64,000 bases of DNA from Apostichopus japonicus. Its lineage: Eukaryota > Echinodermata > Holothuroidea > Aspidochirotida > Stichopodidae. The notes below the pieces were generated by a model. It worked only from the letters and a program-made list of their open reading frames with translations, was not told the DNA's origin and ran no database searches. The first letter of the stretch is position 1. Each line of letters begins with the position of its first letter. The stretch lies in NCBI RefSeq assembly GCF_037975245.1, contig NC_092575.1, positions 13,071,001-13,135,000 of the forward strand. The letters run 5' to 3'. A program made the translations under genes and the position numbers. Positions 46,136 to 57,593 of the stretch are shown here, in pieces.

Positions 46136-46985
46136 TCTTGATGACAAGATATATTTGCGTCAAACTGTATGAAGTGAGCGTGACGCATTTGCGAGTTACC
46201 CAATAGTAATACCAGTTCCTAATACAGGACGATACCATGGTTACGTACGGTTACCCAATTTACCTAGCTACGTTTATACCTTTCATGCTTAAACCTGATT
46301 TTTGACATGTCACGCCTAATAAAATGACACAACATCTTTTCTTTTTTTCCCTCTCATTATGGGTTCTATACTTATGGCATATATCTTACAGTTCAGATGA
46401 TTTAATTCAGCTGTGTCAACTGATAGGCTACTGATTTGCTACATTCCACTACAAAAGAATGTACAAAACACAAATAAATGGAAACAAACATAAAAGAAAG
46501 TAAATTTGAATCAATGGTAAACAACATGAAAAAATTGACTTGACTTTACAATATTTCGCATATAGCCACTCATCGATCTTGTTGACAGAATTATATCTTT
46601 TCACTCATACGCAAGCAGGGAGAATCCCCTGCTAGGGAGAATCCCCTACTAGTGAGGAGGGAAACTATGCCTGACCTCTGCCACAATCGTAGTTCATGTG
46701 ATTGAAAGATTGAAAACAGGTGTGCCACGATTGTATCATTCCCTTTTCTTCGATCTAATGTCTTCAGTTTTAAATCCATAGAAAGGATCAAGCAGCATAT
46801 AGCTCTGTTATGATTGTATAAAGTGTATTTCTTCTGAGGGATTTCTTATAAGAATGCTTTCCCTGTTAGCTTTTCTTCCATTTCATGGCGGTTTAGTTCT
46901 TGGGATCAACGTAATCTCTAATCATCCATGACTTGAAACGGAAAACAAAGAATGTTTCTATAGTTCACATGTTCTCATTGGTTCT
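46136..46985 (+). repeat. Repeat E copy 2, left part
   Basis: 46136-46345 (GATATATTTGCGTCAAA, GACGATACCATGGTTACGTA) is repeated directly at 47165-47372. 46615-46985 matches repeat E copy 1 from AATCCCCTACTAGTGAG to TCACATGTTCTCATTGGTT. The match to copy 1 stops abruptly near 46988. Confidence 0.7.
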
Positions 46986-48470
46986 TCCTTTCTTTTGACA
47001 CTTACAATACTTTGTAACATGATGTTCTTTTTTCAAGATTAAATGTAATGCATGAATAAATTTGGGTCGGGTGAGGAAGTTAAAGTTAGTTAGGTGGAGG
47101 GAGGATTGTCTCCGTTGGCCCATCGTCTAATTAAATATGATGGCCCCACTCAATTTTGCATGTTCTTGATGATAAGATATATTTGCGTCAAATCGTATGA
47201 AGTGAGCGTGACACATTTGCGTGTTACCCAATGGCAATATAAGATCCTAATACAAGACGATACCATGGTTACGTACATAAGGTTACCCAATTTACCGAAC
47301 TACGTCTAAACTTTTCATGCTTAAACCTGATTTTTGTCATGTCACGCCTATTTCAATAACACAACATCTTTTGTTAAACAGAGTAAAACAGAGTTCTGGA
47401 TGAAAGACAAATAATAAATTAAGGTGAGTTCTGGATGAAAGACAAATCATTTATTTGTTCTATGTTCAATTTTTTCAAACCCACACTCTATGAGAGGTGA
47501 CTCAAACACCTCTTTTCAAATCAATAGGAGTAGGAAATTTAAGTTTTATTCCGTTCGTTTATATCTTTGTTATAGAGATCTAATATACAACTGTCATGGT
47601 TCAGTAACGTATCGGCAAATGAAATGAGAAGGAGGGGCGGCGGTGAAAGGAGAGTAGCTACGACCTTGAAAGGGACTAGCTATTGTCTCCTATGACTTAT
47701 GCTTTATAGAGATTTTAGCTACTGATAGAGTCGACCATGTCAGAGTGTTGACAAAATATACACGCAAATACCGCAGTTTCAGAGTATCAATAAACACAAC
47801 AAGTCACTGCGGGCTAAACAAAGTCTTGTAGTTGACGAATTCCCGATCCCCGTGTTTCCCAAATCTACTTGCTAAACTCAAAACCCTATGAATTATGTTT
47901 CGAGTTTCGAATTACTGTGCTATTTCCAGCCATTCAGATTCCTAAATAAGAGTAGTCACATGTAGTTAACGTGTTTGACTTAATAAGTATTGTCCCTTCC
48001 TCATTCAAAAAGGTCTTGAAATGTGATTAGGTATTGTTTGTTGAAATGTTAGGCTTAATCCCAGTTCATAATCGTCTGCATAGAATATAGTTGTAAAGGG
48101 AGACAACCTACAACAAGAACTCTCTTGCGAGCATAATCGTAAGCGACCTTTTGTGAATAAGAAGATTTCACGGAATCGGTTTTTCTTTTACTGCTTGCTT
48201 CGAATTCATCGATAGTATCGGGGAATAAGCCTATTGTACATTTACGTCTTGAAAGGAAACGACATTCTTACTGCTTGCTGCAATGTAAACAAAGACATTA
48301 AAGCGTGAGCTTCTTGTCAATACAGATATTCAGATCCGTTGTTCTAATGAGAGTGAAACAGGATGAATAGAGGTTTCGTTGAAGGCAGTGTCATTCACTG
48401 TTACCAATAGATTGTATCCAACCAATAATACCTATTTAAGCTCGATAAATGTCAACTTCTCAAATGGCTC
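46986..48470. other. Left part of the DNA splitting repeat E copy 2
   Basis: It includes the second copy of the 210-bp direct repeat (47165-47372) and otherwise unique DNA. No gene is recognised. Confidence 0.45.
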
Positions 48471-48545
48471 AGATGGTAGAGCAGTGGACTGGTAACCCGA
48501 TGAAACTGAGTTCGACTCCATCAATTGTTGGTTATACACGTTATA
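48471..48545 (+). pseudogene. Degenerate tRNA-like sequence (SINE head or tRNA pseudogene)
   Basis: GGCTCAGATGGTAGAGCA forms a perfect D arm and A box. GTGGACTGGTAACCCGA sits where the anticodon arm would be (loop CTGGTAA, anticodon position GGT), but its stem has mismatches. GAGTTCGACTCC is a passable B box/T arm. The acceptor stem does not pair. A functional tRNA is therefore unlikely. Confidence 0.55.
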
Positions 48546-48610
48546 AATTTCTTTTTTCTCTTTCAGTAGTCGACGTTAAAGTCTTGATATATTAATTCAA
48601 CCACATAAAT

Positions 48611-48935
48611 TACTAGCTGATGTGGTGGCCGATGCTGTTAAGCGGGTGACGAAAGACTCATTCCTTGTCGGTCGTGTAAATCGTGGCTAGGGTTCAAGAC
48701 AGGCCTCTGGCGATAATACCTTTGGCTGTAGGTATGGTACTTTTTGTGGCCTAGGATCCCGTACCATGTCTCCCTTGTTGTCGCAAAAGAACCCGGGAGG
48801 ATGCGCAGAAGGTCGGTCAAATCGACCAGAAGCGTACTAGGTGGCGTGCGTGAATCCTTGCCTTTGGCCAGAGGTGGTGACATCTCTGCGACCGGCATGC
48901 TTGCAGCCACCGTCCACTGAATACGTGGCCTGATG
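48611..48935 (+). repeat. About 330-bp interspersed element related to part of the 54005/57594 duplication
   Basis: TGGCCTAGGATCCC, then TCGCAAAAGAACCCGGGAG, then GTGGCCTGATGAGGCG line up in order with GGGCCTAGGATCCC, TTCGCAAAAGCATCCGGGAG and ATGGCCTCGATGAGGCG at 54335-54515 and 57915-58090. Its start GATGTGGTGGCC matches GGCGTGGTGGCC there. Likely a SINE-like family. Confidence 0.62.
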
Positions 48936-49050
48936 AGGCGCTATTCTCCTAAAAGTGAATCTACGGATGCCTTTAAGAGCCATATAATTATTTTATATTA
49001 AAAAAACACCCTGTTTCAAACTAGCGCCATCGAATTCCCTAAAAGCCTTT
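48936..49050 (+). repeat. Repeat E copy 2, right part
   Basis: Continues repeat E from CTCCTAAAAGTGAATCTACG through CCATATAATTATTTTATATT, contiguous in copy 1 (31575-31670) but 1.95 kb away from the left part here. Confidence 0.7.
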
Positions 49051-49534
49051 TTTCTTGTCACTCTGAAGGTGGAATGAATTTATTGTAATGGGTTATTTGT
49101 GGTAAGCCAAGCAATTAAACTCATTGTTGGATATAAATGTGTTGGCAAAGATTTACCCAACCTACACCAAAACAAGCATTATATTCGTTGCAATGCCAGA
49201 GACATACAAGCCAGCAAGACCATGTGATAACATTTTAATATACATAAAATTCAATCTATATCACTTTTGCAAGAAGACCAAAGTATACTAGTGTCAATAT
49301 GGTCCGATTATAAGCAACAGTGTTGTAGCAATTCTCATACCGGATAGTAGTAGTAGTGATTTTATGAACTTTGTTTGAGATTCACAAAAAAAATATACCC
49401 CTTATTGTTTTTTGATAACTTCAGGAACCAAATTAACTTTGATATGCCGTGGACCGTTAAAAACCACTGCTCTCGGTCTAGCTAGGGTTGTATAGCACAT
49501 TTACTTATTTTTTGTTTGTTTTTTTGGAATGACC
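49051..49534. other. Intergenic; nothing recognised
   Basis: AT-rich DNA without supported features. Confidence 0.3.
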
Positions 49535-49870
49535 CTTTAAACAGTTGAGGTTCACTAGTTAAAGTGACTGGACCTTTTAGTTTAGTACACATCCCATCAG
49601 ACTAGTTCCTCAGTTGCAATACAAAACTCAAAGGGAGAAATTAAGATGATATGGTCTCAAATGACATGTTTATAATTTATTACCAATTTGTTAAGGACAA
49701 ATGGTGTTGAATGTCATCCAAGGGTGCTCTGTTGCGTATATGAAGTTTAACGAACATATTCTGGTTGACCTTAATAGAAACAACGGATTAACATTAACTA
49801 TAAGAACTGCAATGAGGAGCCGACGTCACCATCAAGTTAGCCTAGTAAACGAATATTCCAGAAATTAAGT
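49535..49870 (+). repeat. Repeat F copy 1
   Basis: A diverged direct repeat of 52605-52965. Shared words in order: GTTAAAGTGACTGGAC, AATGTCATCCAA, GCAATGAGGA and GACGTCA-CATCAA-GTTAGCC. Confidence 0.65.
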
Positions 49871-50226
49871 ATATTTAACGATACATATCTTGAAAAATAC
49901 TGGAAAAGCTACAGAAACAAAGTATTGGACTCAAAGTTTTTTGTTGTTTTTTTTCTATTATAACATCAAGACTAAAATTCTGCTTTATTCATTATTTAAT
50001 TATTTAAGTGAGTAATCAAGTTACAGCAAAATCTATCTGTCGATCATTCTCCCATGATTGAATACCGGGGATATTTTTTTTTTTAAAGAAAACTCACCCA
50101 GGAAAGAACCTGGGCACGAAAACCGAACTACCGAACATCTGATCCGCTCTCAACCATAGTCCCCTTGCATCGAGACTGTGACTGTGTGACCATCGTGAGG
50201 TGTGTATGACCATTCCCCTCTAAAGG

Positions 50227-50249
50227 GAACAGATACTACACTTGATCTT
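50227..50249 (-). ncRNA. U2 snRNA-like fragment (branch-point recognition region)
   Basis: On the minus strand these 23 nt, beginning AAGATCAAGTGTAGT and ending ATCTGTTC, equal the conserved U2 snRNA core from before the branch-point recognition sequence (GTAGTA) through the start of stem IIa, as I recall it. The U2 5' stem (TCTCGGCC) is absent upstream. Downstream a CCCTTTAGAGGG hairpin replaces stem IIa/IIb. So it is at best a U2-derived pseudogene or a U2-fused element. Confidence 0.4.
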
Positions 50250-50335
50250 CGGGGATGTCTTCAACTCTTCGCCGTCTTCGGTCTATCTGTTCGTTGTACA
50301 CGTCTCAGGATAAAACTAGTTTGATCTAGGAAGAA

Positions 50336-50407
50336 TGTTATCCGGTTCCTTGTTCTTTGTTCTATTTGTTTTACCAGTCAATGGACTACATTCTGATGAA
50401 CAATGAA
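50336..50407 (+). CDS. Signal-peptide-like mini frame
   Basis: ATG at 50336 begins MLSGSLFFVLFVLPVNGLHS and ends 3 residues later at TGA (50405-50407). The sequence is a textbook signal peptide with a hydrophobic core, but no splice donor is obvious before the stop. It might be exon 1 of a gene with an unusual junction, a decayed gene start, or chance. Confidence 0.22.
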
Positions 50408-52211
50408 GAGATGCATGAAGAAGACCGCCATTACTGTAATACCAAGAAGTCCCCGTTATGTCCAACACGTAACACACTAATGGACTTTATCGATACTCAT
50501 TGAAGAACCACATCTTCCTTTTTCGAAACAAGTTTATAACAATAGAGATAGATTAATGCCATTCAAGTGGTGCATTTGCTTTCATATTATTAAAATCTAT
50601 ACGACAAGATGTTTACGCTATGTGAGCAGTCCAGAATTCACAGTGAACGTTTTGCGTTTTAACCGGCCTCCGGTAACACGTATCAAGCATTCAATTGATG
50701 ACTATACAACGACGAAAGACATTGAGCACATGGACATTAATATCCTCTTACTTGAGGTACGTATGTGAGTCTTATTTGAATCCATTGTTATCATTTGCTG
50801 TAAAATCAACTTTGCTAGAATTTTTTTTCGCAATCTGGGAAATCAAACTCGATCTCTTCGAGGAAACTTAAGGTCCCTGAAAAAGCACCGTGTAATGGTA
50901 TCCCCTCGGAAGGACCAGGGACGATTATAAAAGAAAACCCCTTTAATTGGAATGAGAAAAATAAAAGACTATAAATTAAATACGTTGACAATTCGTTACT
51001 TGTTAGTGGATAGATCCATTTATGTTTTTGTATTACGTTTGTTTGGTAAAAGTAACGCAAACCCGGTCACGATGTGGTTCCAAGCGGTACCATTATCTGG
51101 CAACAGCACTAAACGCCAATGGCGTGCACAAGGAGGGAGGGCGGGAATGCCCCGTCCTGCACAAGCTCCTTCCTTCGCATCTGGCTGTTTCCATCAAATT
51201 TCAGCCTCCTATATCTAATTCGCCGCTGCTACAGGCATCTGTAAATGCTTGTATACAATATAATTCTCTAATAATATCTTTACTTACGCGTCTGAGAAGA
51301 GTCTTAGTTAAGGTATCAGAAGCGCACCCAACCATCATCAGGTGTCTATGTGATAGAGATGAACGACATACCCCCCCCCCCCCCCCAAGAAAAGGTAAGA
51401 GCATTTTTATTCCAAACTGCATGGAAATAGCAACTTAAAAGTTCTTTGACAGACAAAGGTGATAGCTTGAACAAATCAAAATATTACAGACCGATTCTCA
51501 TTTGCATTGATTTTTATAGACTTATTATTTATAGCACTACATATTTTCCGTTATAAAGTTGAGCTTTCCAAAATAATGGTGGATCAAACATGTTGAATTT
51601 CTGAGCATGTACCTAATAAGTGCTTTCATTGCTTCAGTGTCAAGTGCGTAAAATCAGCTTGAACATGGAAAGAAGAATGAAAAATGCAAAGTAAAAAAAG
51701 GAAGAAGAATAGCTAAAGGAATAGCCGTGTTTGCACCTTCGGCAACACTTTGTCTTCATGACCTGACAAAATGACACACTCATGACACAAATTTAATACT
51801 GATATCTCCCAAATATTTCGATTTATTCCTTGAAATGTTAACGTTTTAAAAGTTCAACAGACTATTTAAATCTCAAAATAGCAACTTTTCTTGAAACCTC
51901 GGGATAGTAATATAATTAGGTGGTACTCAATAAAGTAGGAGGATGTATGAGGGTACAACGAAAGGTCAAAATAAACTGTTGCAAGATTTCGGTGTTTTCC
52001 TCAAACTTTCGACCATTTATAGAAAGTTTTAAGGAAAATTCCAACATTTTCACGGACTTTGGTAGGCCTACGACAAAACACAAAATGATAATTTGACGGT
52101 TAGCTAGCTGTCAATTTCCTCGTAGACATGAAACCGGACATTGCTTTTACGTCGGTATACCAATGATGCAGTCATACTTGTTACGTTGACCCGAATTTTC
52201 AATGATTACAG
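50408..52211. other. Intergenic; poly-C run at about 51371-51386
   Basis: Several short frames, none protein-like. No repeats are matched elsewhere in the window. Confidence 0.3.
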
Positions 52212-52431
52212 CAGCCTGGATAATTATTATACATGTTTAGACAAGGCAAAACAAAAAGTGACGGATAAATCCACACCTCAGCTCCCCTTCTCCGTCGGTC
52301 ATGTAGAAGGTGAATTACCGGCACGTGATTATAGTGAGCTATATATAGAATTGGTCAAACTCGTGCAGAAAAGTGTGCTGCAAAGTCATTCCTATAAAAC
52401 GGAAATGCTTCGAACGCTTGAGCTTTTGTGA
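52212..52431 (+). CDS. Candidate terminal exon or gene fragment (about 73 aa), unrecognised
   Basis: After a splice-acceptor-like GATTACAG (52204-52211) the frame encodes YYTCLDKAKQKVTDKS, LPFSVGHVEGELPARD and YSELYIELVKLVQKSV and ends ...RTLELL then TGA (52429-52431). Composition is ordinary for a soluble, helical protein and unlike the repeat-derived frames around it. The frame also stays open upstream to about 52141. I do not recognise a family. It lies between two diverged repeats (49535 and 52605). Confidence 0.3.
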
Positions 52432-52604
52432 TGGATGTTATGTTTTTATGTAACGTTGAACCTTCGTGGTTCACGATCCACACGCTAACTGTTGTCTGAA
52501 TAATTCATGCGTCACATTTTGGTTTATTCTCCTCCTTGTTATTAGACCATCTTCCTTATCGAATTCAATTTTGTTTCCTTTTCTATTTCTTCCTTTCAAC
52601 TTCA

Positions 52605-52965
52605 ACTCTTAAGCAGTTGACGTTCATCAGTTAAAGTGACTGGACTTTGTAGTCTAACCCACCGACTACAAGATCAATTCCATCAGATGTAACACTAAAC
52701 TCCATGGGAAAAATAAGACATTTTATAGCGCTCACATGACATATTAACAATGCATATACAAATGTGTCAAGAACAGATGGTGCTCAATGTCATCCAACGA
52801 TGCTCTCTGTCGTTTATATGTTATTAATAAGAACATGATGTTTTGGCTGAATGATTAAAATTGATATAAGAGTTGATTAACCTCAACCTTTAGATATGCA
52901 ATGAGGAAGTGACGTCATCATCAATGTTAGCCTTCAATTACCTATCCAGAGATTTAGCATAAAAG
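52605..52965 (+). repeat. Repeat F copy 2
   Basis: Direct repeat of 49535-49870, 3.07 kb apart, with many substitutions and small gaps. Confidence 0.65.
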
Positions 52966-53304
52966 ACGATCCTTTTATATCATCTTACAGTATCCTGAAT
53001 CTTCCCAACGGACAGTCAAGATGAATATACCCAGTGACGTCATGGAACAGAATTGTCCGTTGCTTAAGATATCGACCCGGTTAAAATTGTCCGTAGTTAA
53101 AGCAGCCCTTTTAGTTAATAGTGATAGTTGTTGCCTATATTGCTTCCCCCATATACCCACAAACCACCCCCCCCCCTGCCCCACTCACTCCATCCCAATC
53201 CCCTAAAAAATAACTTTTGCTTTGAGACTGCTCATAACGATTGCAAATATAGGAGAGAAATTGATGGTTGATGAATATTGCATCAACCTCCCAACACCCA
53301 TATG

Positions 53305-53945
53305 TAATGTTCGGCCCCCTTGTGTAACCCATGCTGAACTTTACTCCGCAATTCCATAGTATATTACTATCATATGGAAATATGATGCGCTGGAGTTATG
53401 GGTGTGTATGGGGGGGGGGGATTAGAGAACGTCTGCCAACCTAACCTCTCCCAACTGTTATTCATAAACGTTTAGTATGTTACTGAGATGCTTTTTAGCA
53501 AATATCTTGAAGATGACTCGACCTCCTTTATAGATGATATATCTATAACCGCTTCGAAATGTACAGCCTGGTTAGTTAAGTAACAAAATTATGTCAATTA
53601 TAAATCAAGATGTGAAAACTGACTTTCTGATTATAAAAGTTTGTTTATTTACAATTATATCGGCTTTGACAGAAAGTGAAATAATCTGGTAAAATTTATA
53701 TCAGATTGTTCGATCACACGGGGTAATGTGAAAATTGCATTTTTTGCGTTGAGTTCTAAACATCCTGTCAGAAACACATTGATAGGTTACTGTAAAATAG
53801 GGTCTGGATAACAATTTAATGCGTGACATCACTCAGTGAAACGTCGGGCAGATTGCAACGAGACGGTAATATTAACACAGTTTTACCCATTCAAACAGTA
53901 AAAAAAAACCCATTACATTCGTTATACATATATAATGTGCGTGTG
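53305..53945 (+). repeat. Repeat D copy 2 (uninterrupted)
   Basis: Matches 29545-29645 plus 30335-30900 without the 0.7 kb insertion present there. It ends in a (GT)n tract at 53938-53955. Confidence 0.75.
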
Positions 53946-54004
53946 TGTGTGTGTTTGATATAGACATATAAAAGTTGTATGGTTCAACGCTAGGAGAACA
54001 ACAC

Positions 54005-55348
54005 GTGTGTGCGTGTGCGTGTGTGTGTGCGCGCTTTTGTTTTTCTTTTCTTTTTTCTATCTTTTATTCACGGTGAAACTTTTGTGCGAATGTACAATAC
54101 TCCAATTGGGGCATGGTATCTTTATGCATTCATATCACATTGTTTTGGAACAATCTGGAACTCTAAGTATTATTTCGACCCAAGAATCACCAGGCTGGCG
54201 TGGTGGCCTGAACGGTAGGAAGACAGCACTGCGCGTCGGTGATTGTTGTCAGGCTGTGTGAATCGCGCCGATCGGATGACAGACACTGCTTTGTTTACAA
54301 TGGCATCGCCAAGGTGGAATTTTTATACGGGCCTAGGATCCCAATTCCATATCCTCCCTTAGTTCGCAAAAGCATCCGGGAGATTACGTTGAGAGTCCGG
54401 CTTTCGGGCCAGAAGTGGGCTAGCTGACTTACAATGGAGGGCTCACGTCGATTCGGACTGGGTTGATGTTCAACGTTCAGTGAAACCATGGCCTCGATGA
54501 GGCGTAATCTCTTGTTAATTTTAGCTTTCAGTCTTCAATTTTATAATACATTAATTCAAATTAATTATTGCCTTTTTCATTCATCTTTTTCTCGCTAAAT
54601 AATCACTATTTATTTAAGATTAAATTTATGCTCATGTCTGCCTAGGTTCGATTCCCCGCCGAAGCACTCTTTTATTTTATTTTGTTATGATTTATTTTTT
54701 TGGTTGTTGTTAATATCTGCATGTCTATGCATGGTGTTTTAAGTTTGTTTCGCTTTGTTGTTTGTCTGTTTTTTTGGGGGGGGGAGGGGGGATGTTGTTT
54801 CTATTTGGCATTTTGTTTCGCGTAAACACAGTAGGTCATTGCAATATTTTGCACAACTTGTCAATAGAAACCGATCGGAACTTAAGACCTGAGTAGTAAA
54901 TTTGATTTCTGTCTCGCTCGTCGCCTTTCACTGGAAATTTTAATGAAAGTATACATAAGGACGAAAACTGTACTTGCAAAAGTAATGCTTCTTTTGTACA
55001 GTGTAAGGCCACCGCGACATCTTTTCTGACAAGCTTGATAATATTTGTTCTTCGGGAATGTTGTGTCATTACTATAGCCTTTATATTATAAACCGTTAAG
55101 TGTGGAAACAGCTATGCTCCTGTTAGAACAACTTCACAATTCTTAAATGCTGATTTACTGAGGCAGGCGTTTGAAAGACAGTGTGATACAAACAGGTACG
55201 GTAACGTCATAAACAATGCCACGAGCTCTCCGTGCTTTAAAAACAATCGAAATGTGCGGTATTCATGACAGTACACAAAGCAGATAATGCGGATACAGCA
55301 GACATAGCCGAGAATAAAACCTAGTAGCGTGGAGGATTCAATTATGAC
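54005..55348 (+). repeat. 1.34 kb duplicated segment, copy 1
   Basis: Nearly identical to 57594-58945 from a GT-rich start through TTTTATTCACGGT, GGCGTGGTGGCCTGAA, AGGTTCGATTCCCCGCCG and TTTTCTGACAAGCTTGATAA to GGAGGATTCAATTATGACAT. Differences are mainly simple-repeat length and single bases. It contains a pol III B-box-like AGGTTCGATTCCCC at 54646. The peptides read from it (same on both copies) are not protein-like. CTAGGA at 53990-53995 and 55352-55357 could be a target duplication. Confidence 0.9.
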
Positions 55349-57593
55349 ATACTAGGACTTTCTACTGGTAAACTTTACTCATTGTCGAATAAATCTATCT
55401 AATTTCTACCTTTGCTCTGTATTTAACGTATTATGACCAAAACAAATATGAAATTCACGACAATTCCATGGGACTTGTATATTCGTTTAAAAATAGCTCC
55501 GTTTCGAATCTAACGCTCCGTTGCTATGGTAACATCGTGGAATTACAGAAGGTACGTCCGGAGTATTTATAGTAAAAGGTAGCAAAGTCAAAAGAAAAAA
55601 AAAAGATAAAAGAACGGATGGCCTATATTGACTTTTTAGGCATACGGTGCATACATTTCTTCATCTCCTCTCCACAGTATATTTTCTCGACGTTTTCGTT
55701 GAATAATAGCCCTGCCGCTAATGGATAGATGACAGGTAGAAGATGGCCATCGATGGCGCTCTCAACTTCTCTTGCCACGTCTGGCACCTACAAGTAAGTA
55801 GTACTAGTAACCGACATATTACTGGCGCAATCCCGAACGAACATATTTTAACTCTCCTACAGACTTTCTACACTGATCCCAGAAAGCATTAAGTGCCGTC
55901 AAAATGCCTCAGTTGCTAATAGGTTCATTTCCATGACGTTACACTGTTCTCGTTGTGCATAAAACTGAAGTCAAAGGTAAGGCATATACTGATAGGCCTA
56001 GACTAGGTATACGTTGCAGACTGCTGCTGCTGCTGTTTTGCCATAGTCCTCATAGAACCGTCGGCATTCTCTTGTTTGCCTTTGCTCTTGCCACGGCCAT
56101 TCCTCCATCTGTCCACTTCTTGATGTTATCGATCCATCCTGTTTTCCTACGTCCTGGCCTTCCCTTCTACTTCTCCTTCTACTGTCATCTGAATTAGGCT
56201 AACTTCACAGACAGACATACATGCAGACAGACAACTTCAGATAATGTAAAATATCACTAACCGTAATCACGTTATGTTTACTATGTCTTCAAATGTCGTC
56301 CTTTTCGTCTCTGCAACCCCGGGCCGTCATTGGAGTCGTTCGAACAACTAAATTAAGGCGAAGAACGACGTCAAGATATATCCAACGTCTAGACCACACT
56401 GCTTGCAATGGAGAGAGAACTGCCCAGTACAGTACAGTACGTGTTGATATGAACGCCTGCAAAATGACAACAAATATTTCCCATTGACAAACCATTGTGT
56501 ATGACGGTATAGTAAACACTCGTATATAGATCAACGCACACGCACGGAGGTATTCTGTACGTACAGCATGCAATGCAGACAAATATTTCGGAGCGCGCGC
56601 TTCTGATTTTGTGCTGATATTCTTGTGAGCGCTCTTGTATCACTGTTTGCATGCGCGCACGGACAAGATAGACGTAAGACTATCACGCTGTAGCTACTAC
56701 ACCTTTACTTACATGTGTACAGCAGAAGACTACTGTCTTAGTTGCATGCAGCAGTTTAATTTGGTGTGCACAATAATAATGTCAGCATTGTACGGTGGCT
56801 TAACAGGGACATAGGAAAGAAAAACAGTGTCCCCAAATCTCACAATGTTGACTTTTCATCTCAAAATATTGCCTCTTTTTATTCCTTCAAAATTTGGACT
56901 TTAAAAGATCCAAAAACAAAAGTCCAAATGTAGAGAAAAAAATTCCAAATGTTCAGATTTGAGCTGCAGGCTTGTTTCCTTTCCTATGTCCCTATTAAAC
57001 CACCGTAGTATTGTAACTATTTTATGATCAGAAAAAATGTAAAAAGCTGACGGAATTGCTAATGTTAAGAGACTGGACTTTATCATCCCTGTAAAGTCAG
57101 AACGCGACGGTGTTTATTTCAGTCACGGTTGGCAGCCCTCTTAGGGTTTTAATCAGGAGTTTTCTATTTTATAGCTGTTGTAGGTGTCGTACCAGAAGTA
57201 ATCCGTCCATTATCTTACACACTAAGCCCGTCACGTTTAGGGTCCGAAAAGTATAGCTAGAAGTTGTCAACTGACATATCATATCATCCCCCACGTTGAT
57301 ATCTGAGGGCTTGGCCTGTCAGGGTGCATGCGGGCCATTTCTATATCATGACAGTTAAGACTTTGAGCCAGAAGAGGAGCAAGTTAAGCATACTGAACCT
57401 TCTGCTCGCACGGAGAAACATCCAGATTTAAACACAGAATTTCTTAACTGCTTTGTGTCACCTCCAATCCTCCTTATTTGCACACTCCATCTCTACTTTG
57501 ATTTATGCGCTTCCACATCAAGGCATTCAAAACGATCGTGGTGACTAAAAATATGCCAAAACAAGCACTGTGTTATGTCATATTACGTCTTGC
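55349..57593. other. DNA between the two duplicate segments
   Basis: It contains a single RFX-type site GTTGCTATGGTAAC at 55520-55533, a (CTG)n tract near 56026, and a LINE remnant (56061-56170). The rest is unassigned. Confidence 0.45.
56061..56170 (-). pseudogene. LINE C-terminal remnant
   Basis: The minus strand encodes KGRPGRRKTGWIDNIKKWTD, then ARAKANKRMPTVL and a stop. The GRPG/RRKT-x-W-x-DNIK-x-W block is the usual C-terminal signature of non-LTR retrotransposon polyproteins. Only about 37 residues remain and flanks are not recognisable. Confidence 0.65.

Noticed and set aside
48471-48545. Functional tRNA-Thr(GGT)
   Set aside because: The D arm is perfect, but the acceptor stem does not pair and the anticodon stem has mismatches, so it is called a pseudogene or SINE head.
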